In this document: positions 11,391-19,417 of the stretch, piece by piece
Layout: the number at the start of each line of letters is the position of its first letter
Position numbering within the stretch: the first letter of the stretch is position 1
DNA from: Gammaproteobacteria bacterium
GTDB lineage: Bacteria > Pseudomonadota > Gammaproteobacteria > Pseudomonadales > Pseudohongiellaceae
Length of the DNA stretch: 42,267 bases
Assembly (NCBI GenBank): GCA_017853205.1
Contig: JAFMKB010000019.1
Coordinates: forward strand, 1-42,267
Direction: 5' to 3'
Notes under the pieces: generated by a model
Seen by the model: the letters and a program-made list of their open reading frames with translations, nothing else
Database searches by the model: none
Told to the model about the DNA's origin: nothing
Position numbers and translations under genes: made by a program

Positions 11391-11519
11391 CATGCGAGCA
11401 AACCAGCTAACAAGTTCTGAATGCGGGACCTAAAAAGGTGCCAAAATCAATCCATTATTCCTGCACTTTTTGTCGAGCAAAAGGTTCTAATACGATTCTG
11501 TAGTGTGTTAGTCTTTACG

Positions 11520-11548
11520 CGAAATTCGGCGCAGAGCACCGAATTTCG
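11520..11548. repeat. Inverted repeat with 10-bp perfect arms
   Basis: CGAAATTCGG (11520-11529) and CCGAATTTCG (11539-11548) are exact reverse complements separated by 9 nt. No U-run follows, so an operator or RNA stem is more likely than a terminator. Confidence 0.75.
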
Positions 11549-11585
11549 GGGACTCTGTAATGTTCCTTACTACTATTCCTAGCAA

Positions 11586-11633
11586 GGTTACTTTGCGACT
11601 CACTTTAGTATCAAAGTGAGTAATTTGGTAACC
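11586..11633. repeat. 48-bp interrupted dyad
   Basis: GGTTAC (11586-11591) pairs with GTAACC (11628-11633) and ACTCACTTT (11598-11606) with AAAGTGAGT (11613-11621). All are symmetric about one centre, with 6-nt unpaired segments on each side and a 6-nt loop AGTATC. It is suited to a two-site operator or a long stem with an internal loop. Confidence 0.75.
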
Positions 11634-11666
11634 ATGGGAGAGTTGGAAGGCATTGCAAGGCAAATC

Positions 11667-11696
11667 TTGAGACTTTTAAGTTACCGAAGAGATAAC
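11667..11696 (+). promoter_or_regulatory. Possible sigma-70 promoter of the TonB2-type operon
   Basis: TTGAGA (11667-11672) and GATAAC (11691-11696) with an 18-bp spacer. Five of six and four of six bases match consensus. Transcription would start near 11703, giving a leader of about 200 nt that includes the stems at 11805-11859. It is only a candidate. Confidence 0.3.
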
Positions 11697-11804
11697 GATG
11701 GGTTTCGAGATTTGGTTGAATCTGATACTTTTTCAATCGTCGGCCGCAGTCTGTGGTCGCGTTTGTTGAAAAGTATGAGTTTAATTTTAGAGGGGTCGTC
11801 GAGC

Positions 11805-11859
11805 TGCTCGCACCGTAGGGTGAGCAACTTTAATTACCAGCTAAGCCCTACGGCTTGGC
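11805..11859 (+). promoter_or_regulatory. Alternative-stem leader element before the DUF3450 gene
   Basis: Two local hairpins, TGCTC..ACC/GGT..GAGCA (11805-11826, 2-nt bulge, GUAG loop) and 11840-11859 (8 pairs around CUAC, one G-U), compete with a long-range perfect 8-bp stem CCGTAGGG (11813-11820)/CCCTACGG (11846-11853). Both local hairpins are incompatible with the long stem, the architecture expected of a switching leader. No known riboswitch class is recognised. Confidence 0.45.
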
Positions 11860-11899
11860 GATTCACAAGAAATCGAGTTAACAATAAATAGGATGGCAC

Positions 11900-12736
11900 A
11901 TGAAAAACCGTCGAATTACTAACCTGGGTGTGACTGCTTTTGCAGTGTTAGCGACCTGCGTAGTGAGTATTACTCAAGCGGCAGAGATCGCAGCTGAGAA
12001 CAGCGCTCCAGTAGAAACGATTCTGATCGACAGCAGCATTCTCGACAGAGCAATGGACGTGATTGGTAGCAAGAACAGGGATTCAGCCGCCACTCAAGTT
12101 GAGATCAGCAGGCTAGCAAACGCAGCCAGCTCGTCTTACGAGGAGTTCAAACGTGATAACGATAACCTCGAAGCGCTACTGGTATTGAACGCCGGCTTCC
12201 GTAAGTCGATTTCTATCCAAGAACAGAATATTGCGTCACTCGATCAGTCGATTGCTAACGTTGAAATCGTTACACGCGAAATTCCACTCTTGATGAACAA
12301 AATGCTGTCTAGCATCGAGCAATTCATCGCTCTGGATTACCCATTCCATGTCGAAGAGCGAGCGAACCGAATCGCGTTCGCGCGCGCAGCCATCGATAAT
12401 CCTGATGTGTCAATCGCCGAAAAATTCCGCCAGGTTCTCGTAATGTATCAAACAGAGAACAGCTATGGCCGTACGACTGAAACTTACCCAGATACTATCG
12501 CAATCAACGGTGCAGAGCGCGATGTTAATATTGCTCGCATCGGTCGCGTAGCTCTGATGTATCAAACCACCGACAGGCAAGTGACCGGTGCTTGGGATAA
12601 CAACGCGCGCGAGTGGGTAGAGTTACCAGCTGGTGACTACCGCACCGCCATTCAATCAGCTATCCGCGTCGCATCTCAGCTTGATGCGCCACGAATTATC
12701 GAATTGCCAGTTCTAGCACCGGAGACTGCACAGTGA
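11900..12736 (+). CDS. DUF3450 family periplasmic protein of the TonB2 cluster
   Basis: 278 aa with an N-terminal signal peptide (hydrophobic LGVTAFAVLATCVVSI, likely cleavage after TQA near residue 27). It has a long helical, coiled-coil-prone region with the conserved IPLLMNKMLSSIEQFIALD segment (about 135-153). It matches the DUF3450 family, whose members sit first in Vibrio/Shewanella TonB2 loci (the VC1548 position). The molecular role is not established; it is likely to assist the TtpC/ExbB energy-coupling complex. The ATG at 11900 has AGGA 6 nt upstream; an out-of-frame ATG at 11893 is ignored. Its TGA overlaps the next GTG (4 nt). Confidence 0.88.
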   Translation: MKNRRITNLGVTAFAVLATCVVSITQAAEIAAENSAPVETILIDSSILDRAMDVIGSKNRDSAATQVEISRLANAASSSYEEFKRDNDNLEALLVLNAGFRKSISIQEQNIASLDQSIANVEIVTREIPLLMNKMLSSIEQFIALDYPFHVEERANRIAFARAAIDNPDVSIAEKFRQVLVMYQTENSYGRTTETYPDTIAINGAERDVNIARIGRVALMYQTTDRQVTGAWDNNAREWVELPAGDYRTAIQSAIRVASQLDAPRIIELPVLAPETAQ

Positions 12737-14121
12737 AAATGACATCTAAACTATTAAATTTTTCTCTATCTGCCTTACTCCTGGCAGCTTCTAGTTCAGC
12801 TGGCGCGCAAGAAGCAGCATCGCTCTCAGGTCTGTTGAACCTGGTAGAAAGCGACAAAGTGTCTGAATCAGCTGAATACCGTGAACGTCTGCAAGAATTC
12901 GAGCAGAACGCCGCGCGTCAAGCTCAGATTCTTGAGACAACAAAAGAGCGCATCGCAGAGCAGGAGCGCATACAGGCGCAATTGAGCGATCAGTTCGAAG
13001 CGAATGAAATTACTATTAGCGATAAGCGAGAGATACTCCGCGATCGCCGAGGCGATCTGAACGAACTGTTCGGCACTCTGCAAGGGGTTGCAGGTGACTT
13101 CCTTAGCAACTTCGAAAACTCGCTTATTAGTGCCCAGTACACTGGTCGCAGCGAGTATATCGAGGGCTTCATTGCGAAAGCCGGCAGCACAATCGAGCAG
13201 CTAGACATTAGTGAAATCGAGCGTTTCTGGTATTTCATGCAGCAGGAAATGACTGAATCCGCTCGCGTTGTTACATACCAGGGTGAAGTTGCTCTGCCTA
13301 CAGGCGAGACAGCCACTCGCTCGATTACACGCATAGGCTCTTTCAACTCAATCTCAGACGGCGAATACCTGAGCTACTCGGGTGATATTGGCCATCTTCA
13401 GGTACTACCCAAGCAACCGGATGCCGGCATTCTTGGTATGGCCAGTAATCTAGAAAACGCCACTTCAGGTTTCACGAAGGTAGGAATAGATCCAACTGGT
13501 GGTGTGGGCGGTCAGGTGATGGCCAACCTCGTCAACTTCCCTTCAGTTGAAGAGCAGGTTCGCAACAACTCTGGAACTATCGGCTTTATCATTATCGGCG
13601 TCGGTGTAATCGGTATCATCCTTGGATTCTACCGCCTCTTGATGCTCGAATTGACGTCTGCAAAAGTACGTAGCCAGCTAAAGAGCAACACACCTACTAA
13701 GAATAATCCTCTTGGTCGTGTCCTCATGGTCGCAGATAACAACCCGAACGCTGATACAGAAACACTTGAGCTCAAGCTCGGTGAAGCTATTCTGCAAGAA
13801 ACCCCTGCGCTTGAAAGCTTGCTCACATTGATCAAGATGATTGCGACGATCGCGCCACTCGGCGGTCTCCTGGGAACGGTAACTGGTATGATTCAGGTGT
13901 TCCAACAGATCACGGTCTACGGGGCAGGCGATCCGACGATTATGGCCGGAGGTATCTCGCAAGCACTGATGACTACAGTACTAGGTATTGTTGTCGCGAT
14001 TCCTACGATCTTCATGCACACAGTTGTGAAGAGTCGTGCGGATAACATCATTCACATTCTGGAAGAGCAAGCGACAGGAATGATCGCTCAGAAAGCAGAG
14101 CAGCAAGCAGCTGCTCGCTAA
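12733..14121 (+). CDS. ttpC: TtpC-type extended ExbB/TolQ proton-channel protein
   Basis: 462 aa. It has a signal peptide (MKMTSKLLNFSLSALLLAASSSAGAQ), then a periplasmic coiled-coil domain (about 30-110, rich in Gln/Glu/Arg), a middle periplasmic region, a transmembrane helix near 280-303 (GFIIIGVGVIGIILGFY), and a C-terminal MotA/TolQ/ExbB domain with IAPLGGLLGTVTGMIQVFQ and ALMTTVLGIVVAIPTIF. This is the architecture of TtpC, required with ExbB2-ExbD2 in Vibrio TonB2 systems. The start is GTG at 12733 overlapping the upstream stop; ATG at 12739 is an alternative. It probably uses proton motive force to drive outer-membrane receptors. Confidence 0.88.
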   Translation: MKMTSKLLNFSLSALLLAASSSAGAQEAASLSGLLNLVESDKVSESAEYRERLQEFEQNAARQAQILETTKERIAEQERIQAQLSDQFEANEITISDKREILRDRRGDLNELFGTLQGVAGDFLSNFENSLISAQYTGRSEYIEGFIAKAGSTIEQLDISEIERFWYFMQQEMTESARVVTYQGEVALPTGETATRSITRIGSFNSISDGEYLSYSGDIGHLQVLPKQPDAGILGMASNLENATSGFTKVGIDPTGGVGGQVMANLVNFPSVEEQVRNNSGTIGFIIIGVGVIGIILGFYRLLMLELTSAKVRSQLKSNTPTKNNPLGRVLMVADNNPNADTETLELKLGEAILQETPALESLLTLIKMIATIAPLGGLLGTVTGMIQVFQQITVYGAGDPTIMAGGISQALMTTVLGIVVAIPTIFMHTVVKSRADNIIHILEEQATGMIAQKAEQQAAAR

Positions 14122-14145
14122 TTCGACGCCAGAAGGGGAAATAGT

Positions 14146-14676
14146 ATGTATTTCGCATTTCTAGACATAATCGACGCGGTAAATGGCTTCATGCTTAGAG
14201 GCGGGCCAGTGCTATGGATCATAGCCTGGCTACTTCTGGTGAAGTGGTCACTCGTGTTTGAACGTGTCTGGTACCTCAACACGACACACAAAGCTAACGT
14301 CAAGGCGACGTTAGCCGCGTGGAATGCGCGCAGCGACACCAAGTCGTGGAGCGCGCATCAAATTCGTACGATGATGATCTCGAAAATCTCACTTGACGTG
14401 CGTAACACCTTGCCCATTATCGAAGTGCTTGTCACGATCTGTCCTCTATTAGGGCTCATCGGGACAGTTACAGGCATGATCGAAGTGTTTTTCGTAATGG
14501 CGGTAACGGGCGGCGGCGATGCTAAATCGATGGCCGGCGGGGTATCTAAGGCAACGATTCCAACAATGGCTGGGATGGTTGGTGCAATCTCTGGGATTTT
14601 TGCTTCAAACTACTTGAAAGCAAAAGTGGACAGGGACATGGAGCTCTTAGAGGACCACCTGCCGCTGAGCAACTAG
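14146..14676 (+). CDS. exbB: ExbB-type biopolymer transport proton channel
   Basis: 176 aa, a compact ExbB2-like protein without the periplasmic extension of its upstream neighbour. Hydrophobic helices are at about 20-37 (VLWIIAWLLLVKWSLVF), 88-110 (LVTICPLLGLIGTVTGMIEVFF) and 130-152. The MotA/TolQ/ExbB signature PLLGLIGTVTGM is intact. It forms an inner-membrane channel with ExbD that energises TonB. GAAGGGGA precedes the ATG. A 132-nt gap follows before exbD, unusual in an otherwise compact cluster. Confidence 0.93.
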   Translation: MYFAFLDIIDAVNGFMLRGGPVLWIIAWLLLVKWSLVFERVWYLNTTHKANVKATLAAWNARSDTKSWSAHQIRTMMISKISLDVRNTLPIIEVLVTICPLLGLIGTVTGMIEVFFVMAVTGGGDAKSMAGGVSKATIPTMAGMVGAISGIFASNYLKAKVDRDMELLEDHLPLSN

Positions 14677-14808
14677 TTAGGCTAGGCGGCTTGGATAAGA
14701 GCCTCCCTATAATGTTAACTTCGTCTAATTGACGAGAGGTGACACTAGGGTGGCTCTCTTAAAACATGCACCAATGCTCTTTATAGAGTTACACAGGGCT
14801 AAAGAACA
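14677..14808 (+). promoter_or_regulatory. exbB-exbD intergenic region with hairpins and a consensus -10 hexamer
   Basis: An imperfect hairpin pairs GGCGGCT (14685-14691) with AGCCTCC (14700-14706). A perfect TATAAT lies directly after it at 14708-14713, without a good -35 hexamer. A second small hairpin, TCGTC/GACGA, is at 14721-14735. This may be an internal promoter or mRNA-processing site that lets exbD-tonB be expressed differently from exbB; this is inference. Confidence 0.3.
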
Positions 14809-15216
14809 ATGAAACAAGGCTTAAGCAAGCGAAAGGATGACGAAGAAGCGGGCGAGATCGATCTCACCCCAATGCTCGACGTTGTCTTCATTTTGCTCAT
14901 TTTCTTCATCGTAACCTCAGTTTTCGTGACTGAGGCGGGTATAGATGTGAGCAAGCCAGAGGCCTCGACGGTTGAAGATACATCGGGTGATATGATCCTG
15001 ATCGCTGTTGGTCCGCAAGGCGATATCTGGATCGATGGCGACCAGATTGACCCCCGCTTTATTCGTGCGCGTTTCGAGCTAAGACTAGCCGATGCACCAA
15101 ATTCAGCAGTGATCATTCAGGGTGACGAGAGTGCAAACAATGAGCAAATCATGCTTATTCTTAAGGCAGCTCGTGAAGCCAATATTAACGACGTTTCAAT
15201 CTCAGCGGAGGCTTAG
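14809..15216 (+). CDS. exbD: ExbD-type biopolymer transport protein
   Basis: 135 aa. It has a short charged cytoplasmic N-terminus, then the conserved IDLTPMLDVVFILLIFFIVTSVF (about residues 21-43), whose transmembrane Asp is the proton-carrying residue of the ExbD/TolR family. The rest is a periplasmic domain. It partners ExbB and TtpC. Its stop lies 3 nt before the tonB start. Confidence 0.95.
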   Translation: MKQGLSKRKDDEEAGEIDLTPMLDVVFILLIFFIVTSVFVTEAGIDVSKPEASTVEDTSGDMILIAVGPQGDIWIDGDQIDPRFIRARFELRLADAPNSAVIIQGDESANNEQIMLILKAAREANINDVSISAEA

Positions 15217-15219
15217 ACT

Positions 15220-15831
15220 ATGATTATAGTTAGATGGGCAGCATCCATGGTGATGGCCGCGTTGATAACGCTAGGGCTTTTCTACTTTATGCAAGCGCTT
15301 ATAGCGACTGGCGAAGGATTAGATGAGCCGCTTACCGTGGTCAAAATCGTCGACTCAACAATGCCGGATATCGAGCTCGAGGTTATCGAAGAAATCGACA
15401 AGCCCGAACTAATCGAAGAAGTCACTGAAGTAGTCGAAGAAGTTGAGCGTCAGGTAACCATTTCTGACGGACCAGATCTTAATATTGACCGTTCGCAGGT
15501 TCAGATCGACACGGGACTGGAGCTAAGCAATGCTTCGATTTCCGCGACCGATGGTGACTACCTGCCGCTTGTAGCTATCGCGCCACAGTACCCAACTAGA
15601 GCCGCACAACGAGGCATTCAAGGCTGGTGTCTCGTCAGCTTTACAGTTGACGGATTGGGCAACGTAGTAGAAGACTCGATTGTTGTTGTTGACGCAGAGC
15701 CACCCAATATTTTTGATCGCTCATCTGAGCGAGCCGCTGCGCGATTTAAGTTTCAACCACGAGTCGTTGATGGCCAAGGCGTAGAAGTCGCGGGCGTGCA
15801 GTATCTGTTCCGCTACGAGCTAGAGGATTAA
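15220..15831 (+). CDS. tonB: TonB energy transducer (TonB2-like)
   Basis: 203 aa. The N-terminal signal-anchor helix (about 5-28) is followed by a periplasmic linker (about 35-80) and the C-terminal TonB domain (about 110-203) with PQYPTRAAQRGIQGWCLVSFTV and the closing QYLFRYELED. It transmits proton-motive energy from ExbB/ExbD/TtpC to outer-membrane receptors. The linker is short and strongly acidic (many Glu, few Pro or Lys), unlike the Pro/Lys-rich linker of classical TonB. The ATG starts 3 nt after exbD. Confidence 0.92.
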   Translation: MIIVRWAASMVMAALITLGLFYFMQALIATGEGLDEPLTVVKIVDSTMPDIELEVIEEIDKPELIEEVTEVVEEVERQVTISDGPDLNIDRSQVQIDTGLELSNASISATDGDYLPLVAIAPQYPTRAAQRGIQGWCLVSFTVDGLGNVVEDSIVVVDAEPPNIFDRSSERAAARFKFQPRVVDGQGVEVAGVQYLFRYELED

Positions 15832-15833
15832 TC

Positions 15834-17195
15834 ATGTTGACACTACTTACTTTCAAACGTGCGTTAGTCGCTTTTTTCGTCATCGCCCCACTCAGCTTCG
15901 CGACATTGGCTGCTGAAGAAGAGGATGGTCCACGCAAGCCGCCTGAAGCACGTACGTCAGGCACGTTGGGCCCGCAGGTCATGCGCGCTATCACCGAAAT
16001 CCAGGAGATGATGTCGCCTGAAGACGAAGACGATGAGCCAGATCTTGAAGGCGCTAAGCTCGCACTTGACGAACTCTATGAGCGTCGTTATGAGCGGATG
16101 AATGACTTCGAGAAGTCTACCGTTCTTAACTTCTACACTAACTACTACCTAACGACCGAAAACTACGTCGAGGCGGTAAAGATATTCGAAGAACTTCTAA
16201 CAATCGAGACTTTGCGCGCAGATACGCGCCTTAGAACACTTCGATCACTCGGTCAGCTCTATGCCGCAGAGGAGAACTGGCAGAACTCAATTCGCTATTA
16301 TGAAGAGTGGCGAGATCTGTCAGACGTGGAAGACAGCGTCGTGTTCCGTGGTCTGTCCTATGCCCACTATCAGCTAGAGGAATACGTGCCAGCACGTGAC
16401 TTCTGGCTAAGCTACTTGGATATGAAGTTTAACGACCGCGAGCCGGTAGAGCGTGACGACTACGCCTATCTGAATGGGTTGTATTTCACCCTGGAAGACT
16501 TCGAGAGTGCTTTGGATCTTACCAAGACCATGATAGTTAAGTTCGATAACAAGACTGACTGGCAGAATCTAAGCGCGATTTACGCAACTCTTGATAACGA
16601 TGAGCGACGGGTTCAATCGCTTAACCTTTACTATCTTAAGGGGCTGCTGGACGATGAGACGCGTTTCCTGAACTTGGGACAGTCGCTCGCAGGAATCGAG
16701 GTGCCCTATAGCGGCGCAAAGATCATCGAAGAAGGACTGGAAAGCGAGGTTATCGAAACGAACGTTGATAACATGATCACGTTTACGCAAATGCTGCTTA
16801 TCGCGAATGAACTCGACAAAGCCGTTGTTCCAGCTACACAAGCCGCGGAACTCGATGAAACGGGTAATGCGTATGATACGCTGGGCTATCTGCATTATGT
16901 AATGAATAATTACGAGGAAGCAGCAGAAGCATTTAGGGCAGCGATCGCGAAGGGCGACCTTAAGGACGATTCTGATACGTACTTGTTCCTAGCGCGTGCC
17001 CTTTTAGAGTTGCAGCTTTTTGATGAAGCGAAAGACGCAGCATTAAAAGCCTCGGAGGCTGGCGACGAGCGTTCGACTAAGTCGGCACAGGACTTCCTAA
17101 AGCTAATCGAGAGTCGCCGAGGATACTATTCCATCATCGCTCAACGTAAAGCAGACGCAATTGACTTCTACCAAGGCTACCCACCACTGCAATAG
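15834..17195 (+). CDS. TPR-repeat periplasmic protein of the TonB2 cluster
   Basis: 453 aa with an N-terminal signal peptide (hydrophobic ALVAFFVIAPLSFATLAA). The rest is mostly helical tetratricopeptide-like repeats, for example TYLFLARALLELQLFDEAKDAA near residues 383-404 and AYDTLGYLHYVMNNYEEAAEAF near 344-365. The same position in Vibrio/Shewanella TonB2 loci is held by a TPR protein (VC1543 type). It is a likely scaffold for the TonB/ExbBD complex; function is inferred from context. It starts 2 nt after tonB and is the last gene before the terminator. Confidence 0.87.
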   Translation: MLTLLTFKRALVAFFVIAPLSFATLAAEEEDGPRKPPEARTSGTLGPQVMRAITEIQEMMSPEDEDDEPDLEGAKLALDELYERRYERMNDFEKSTVLNFYTNYYLTTENYVEAVKIFEELLTIETLRADTRLRTLRSLGQLYAAEENWQNSIRYYEEWRDLSDVEDSVVFRGLSYAHYQLEEYVPARDFWLSYLDMKFNDREPVERDDYAYLNGLYFTLEDFESALDLTKTMIVKFDNKTDWQNLSAIYATLDNDERRVQSLNLYYLKGLLDDETRFLNLGQSLAGIEVPYSGAKIIEEGLESEVIETNVDNMITFTQMLLIANELDKAVVPATQAAELDETGNAYDTLGYLHYVMNNYEEAAEAFRAAIAKGDLKDDSDTYLFLARALLELQLFDEAKDAALKASEAGDERSTKSAQDFLKLIESRRGYYSIIAQRKADAIDFYQGYPPLQ

Positions 17196-17237
17196 GTGTC
17201 AGCCAAGTAGATCAAATGGTCAGGCGGAAGCCTAAAG

Positions 17238-17263
17238 CTTGAAAATATAAGTACTGCCCCCAT
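17238..17263 (+). promoter_or_regulatory. Sigma-32 (heat-shock) promoter of htpG
   Basis: CTTGAA (17238-17243), a 14-bp spacer, and CCCCAT (17258-17263) match the RpoH consensus CTTGAA / CCCCAT with the same spacing as the classic dnaK P1 promoter. htpG is a known RpoH-regulated gene in gammaproteobacteria. The expected start, about 17270, falls inside the left arm of the terminator of the preceding operon. Confidence 0.85.
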
Positions 17264-17299
17264 AAAAAGCCCGAACCTTAAGAGTTCGGGCTTTTTTTT
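17264..17299 (+). terminator. Rho-independent terminator of the TonB2-type operon
   Basis: AAAAA, stem GCCCGAAC (17269-17276), 7-nt loop, stem GTTCGGGC (17284-17291), then eight T (17292-17299). It is a strong intrinsic terminator 68 nt after the TPR gene, overlapping the transcription start expected from the htpG heat-shock promoter. Confidence 0.93.
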
Positions 17300-17358
17300 G
17301 CCTAACTGGCAAGGACTCTAACTTTAACGTTTTCTAAAAGATAGACCGAGGTAGCACC

Positions 17359-19344
17359 ATGCCCAAGACATCGCGAGAGCCCCAAGCAGAAACCCGGGGC
17401 TTTGAAACCGAAGCCAAACAACTGCTTCATCTGATGATCCATTCTCTTTACAGCAACAAAGAGATCTTCCTTAGAGAACTCATCTCGAACGCCTCTGATG
17501 CCGTCGATAAACTCCGGTTCGAGGCACTGTCAAATCCTGAGCTCCTCGGCGCAAACACACAGCCCAGCGTCACCATCGATTTTGATACAGATGCAAAAAC
17601 CATAACCCTCTCCGATACAGGCATTGGTATGAGTCGCGATGAGGTGATTACTAACCTCGGCACGATCGCGAAGTCTGGCACTGCTGCTTTTCTGCAAGGT
17701 TTGACGGGTGATCAGAAAAAGGATTCGCAGTTAATCGGCCAGTTCGGTGTAGGTTTTTATTCTGCGTTTATTGTCGCCGACACCGTCGAGGTCCTTACGC
17801 GAAGGGCTGGCACAGACGCGCAGGAGGCGACCCTCTGGCGCTCGAATGGCGAAGCAGACTACACAATAGAGAGCGCCGAAAAAGCGGAAACAGGCACTGT
17901 TATCACATTGCATCTCAAAGCAGATGAAGCCGATTTTGCTGACGGATATCGAATTAGATCAATAGTAAAGAAATACGCAGACCATCTATCGATTCCAGTA
18001 TTGATGGAAAAGGAGGACTTTTCCTCGGAGACTGCTCAAGAAGTGGATAGCGCGTCGGAGAAAGAGTCAGAAGACAAATCTGATGCAGCGACCGAGGGTA
18101 ACGTCGAGAACAAGAAACCTGAAAAAGTCTATGAGGCCATCAATGCCGCGCAGGCATTGTGGACGCGGTCACGCAAAGACGTTAAGGACGATGAATACAA
18201 AGAGTTTTATAAACTCACCACACATGATTACCAGAATCCATTGAACTGGAGCCATAACCGCGTCGAAGGCAAACTTGAATATACAAGCTTACTTTATATT
18301 CCCAGCCAAGCACCCTACGACCTATGGAATCGGGATGCAGCACGCGGTCTTAAGCTCTATGTTCAGCGAGTCTTTATCATGGATGAAGCGGAGCAATTTC
18401 TTCCATTGTATCTGCGATTCATTAAAGGGGTGGTCGATTCTAATGACATCTCTTTAAATGTGTCGCGGGAAATACTTCAGCAGGACCCTGTAGTCGATTC
18501 CATGCGATCCGCACTGACAAAGCGTGCGCTAGACATGCTAGAAAAATTGAAGAAGAGTAAGCCGGACGACTACGCCCAGTTTTGGAAAGAGTTCGGTTTG
18601 GTCCTTAAAGAGGGGCCTGCCGAAGATTTCGCGAATAAAGAACGTATTGCGAAACTGCTCCTTTTCAATAGCACTTACTCTTCGGAGGATTCTCAGAACC
18701 AAAGTTTGGAAGACTATGTAGGCCGAATGAAGAATGGCCAAGAGAAAATATATTTCTTGGTCGCAGAATCGGCGAAAGCAGCTCGCTGTAGCCCGCATCT
18801 CGAAATCTTCCGCAAAAAAGGCATCGAGGTGCTTCTACTTAGCGACAGAATAGACGAATGGTTGATTAGCCACCTGCGAGATTTTGACGGTAAGCAATTA
18901 CAAGACATTTCTCGCGGTGAGCTAGACCTCGGTAAGCTAGATGACGAGGCTGATAAGAAAGACCAAGAAGAGATAGAGAAAAAACTCGAAGGACTTATCT
19001 CGAGAGTCTCAGCTGTTCTTGATGGCAAGGTGAAGTCAGTAAGACTCAGTCATAGACTTACCGACTCACCAGCCTGTCTCGCTGTGGACGACTATGACAT
19101 GGGGCTTCAGATGCGGAAGATTATGGAGGCATCGGGCCAAGAGGTTCCCGAGGTTAAACCAATCTTTGAGTTGAACCCTGATCATTCACTCGTTACTAAA
19201 ATGGATTCTGAGCAGGACGAAGAGCGCTTTGCTGATATTGCACAGATACTCTTTGCACAGGCAACGCTCGCTGAGGGATCTCAACTTGACAACCCGGCTG
19301 AATTCTCCGCGCGCTTGAACAAGCTTTTGCTTTCGCTTGGCTAG
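17359..19344 (+). CDS. htpG: Chaperone protein HtpG (Hsp90)
   Basis: Bacterial Hsp90, 661 aa (E. coli 624), an ATP-dependent cytosolic chaperone. The GHKL ATPase domain shows [15 protein letters not shown] (about residue 40), [10 protein letters not shown] (about 90) and [11 protein letters not shown] (about 130). The middle domain includes [20 protein letters not shown] and [20 protein letters not shown], and the C-terminal dimerisation domain includes [10 protein letters not shown]. Compared with E. coli it has an extra acidic/charged stretch of about 38 residues at 219-257, between the N and middle domains, where eukaryotic Hsp90 has its charged linker. It is driven by a near-consensus sigma-32 promoter and is convergent with argS. 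Confidence 0.97.
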   Translation: MPKTSREPQAETRGFETEAKQLLHLMIHSLYSNKEIFLRELISNASDAVDKLRFEALSNPELLGANTQPSVTIDFDTDAKTITLSDTGIGMSRDEVITNLGTIAKSGTAAFLQGLTGDQKKDSQLIGQFGVGFYSAFIVADTVEVLTRRAGTDAQEATLWRSNGEADYTIESAEKAETGTVITLHLKADEADFADGYRIRSIVKKYADHLSIPVLMEKEDFSSETAQEVDSASEKESEDKSDAATEGNVENKKPEKVYEAINAAQALWTRSRKDVKDDEYKEFYKLTTHDYQNPLNWSHNRVEGKLEYTSLLYIPSQAPYDLWNRDAARGLKLYVQRVFIMDEAEQFLPLYLRFIKGVVDSNDISLNVSREILQQDPVVDSMRSALTKRALDMLEKLKKSKPDDYAQFWKEFGLVLKEGPAEDFANKERIAKLLLFNSTYSSEDSQNQSLEDYVGRMKNGQEKIYFLVAESAKAARCSPHLEIFRKKGIEVLLLSDRIDEWLISHLRDFDGKQLQDISRGELDLGKLDDEADKKDQEEIEKKLEGLISRVSAVLDGKVKSVRLSHRLTDSPACLAVDDYDMGLQMRKIMEASGQEVPEVKPIFELNPDHSLVTKMDSEQDEERFADIAQILFAQATLAEGSQLDNPAEFSARLNKLLLSLG

Positions 19345-19417
19345 TGTCTACAGAGACGTCGATAGCTTCTCTCCTTCGTCACTCGAACGCGGGAGCAGGG
19401 GCATCGACGCTACTGCA

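Larger units (their letters stand above)
11391..11899 (+). promoter_or_regulatory. Structured 509-nt leader of the TonB2-type operon
   Basis: No convincing gene. The stretch holds an inverted repeat with 10-bp arms (11520-11548), a 48-bp interrupted dyad (11586-11633), a weak promoter-like pair (11667-11696) and a cluster of mutually exclusive stems (11805-11859). It ends with the AGGA ribosome-binding site at 11890-11893 for the DUF3450 gene. The density of dyads suggests operators and/or a regulatory 5' leader; function is inference. Confidence 0.5.

Noticed and set aside
11616-11891. Open frame of 91 codons in the leader of the TonB2-type operon
   Set aside because: Its GTG lies inside a dyad, there is no Shine-Dalgarno sequence, it runs through strong inverted repeats and into the ribosome-binding site of the next gene, and the protein resembles no family known to me.
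19345-19417. Terminator between htpG and argS
   Set aside because: The only complementary pair seen (CGTCGAT/ATCGACG) has a loop of nearly 40 nt and no U-run.
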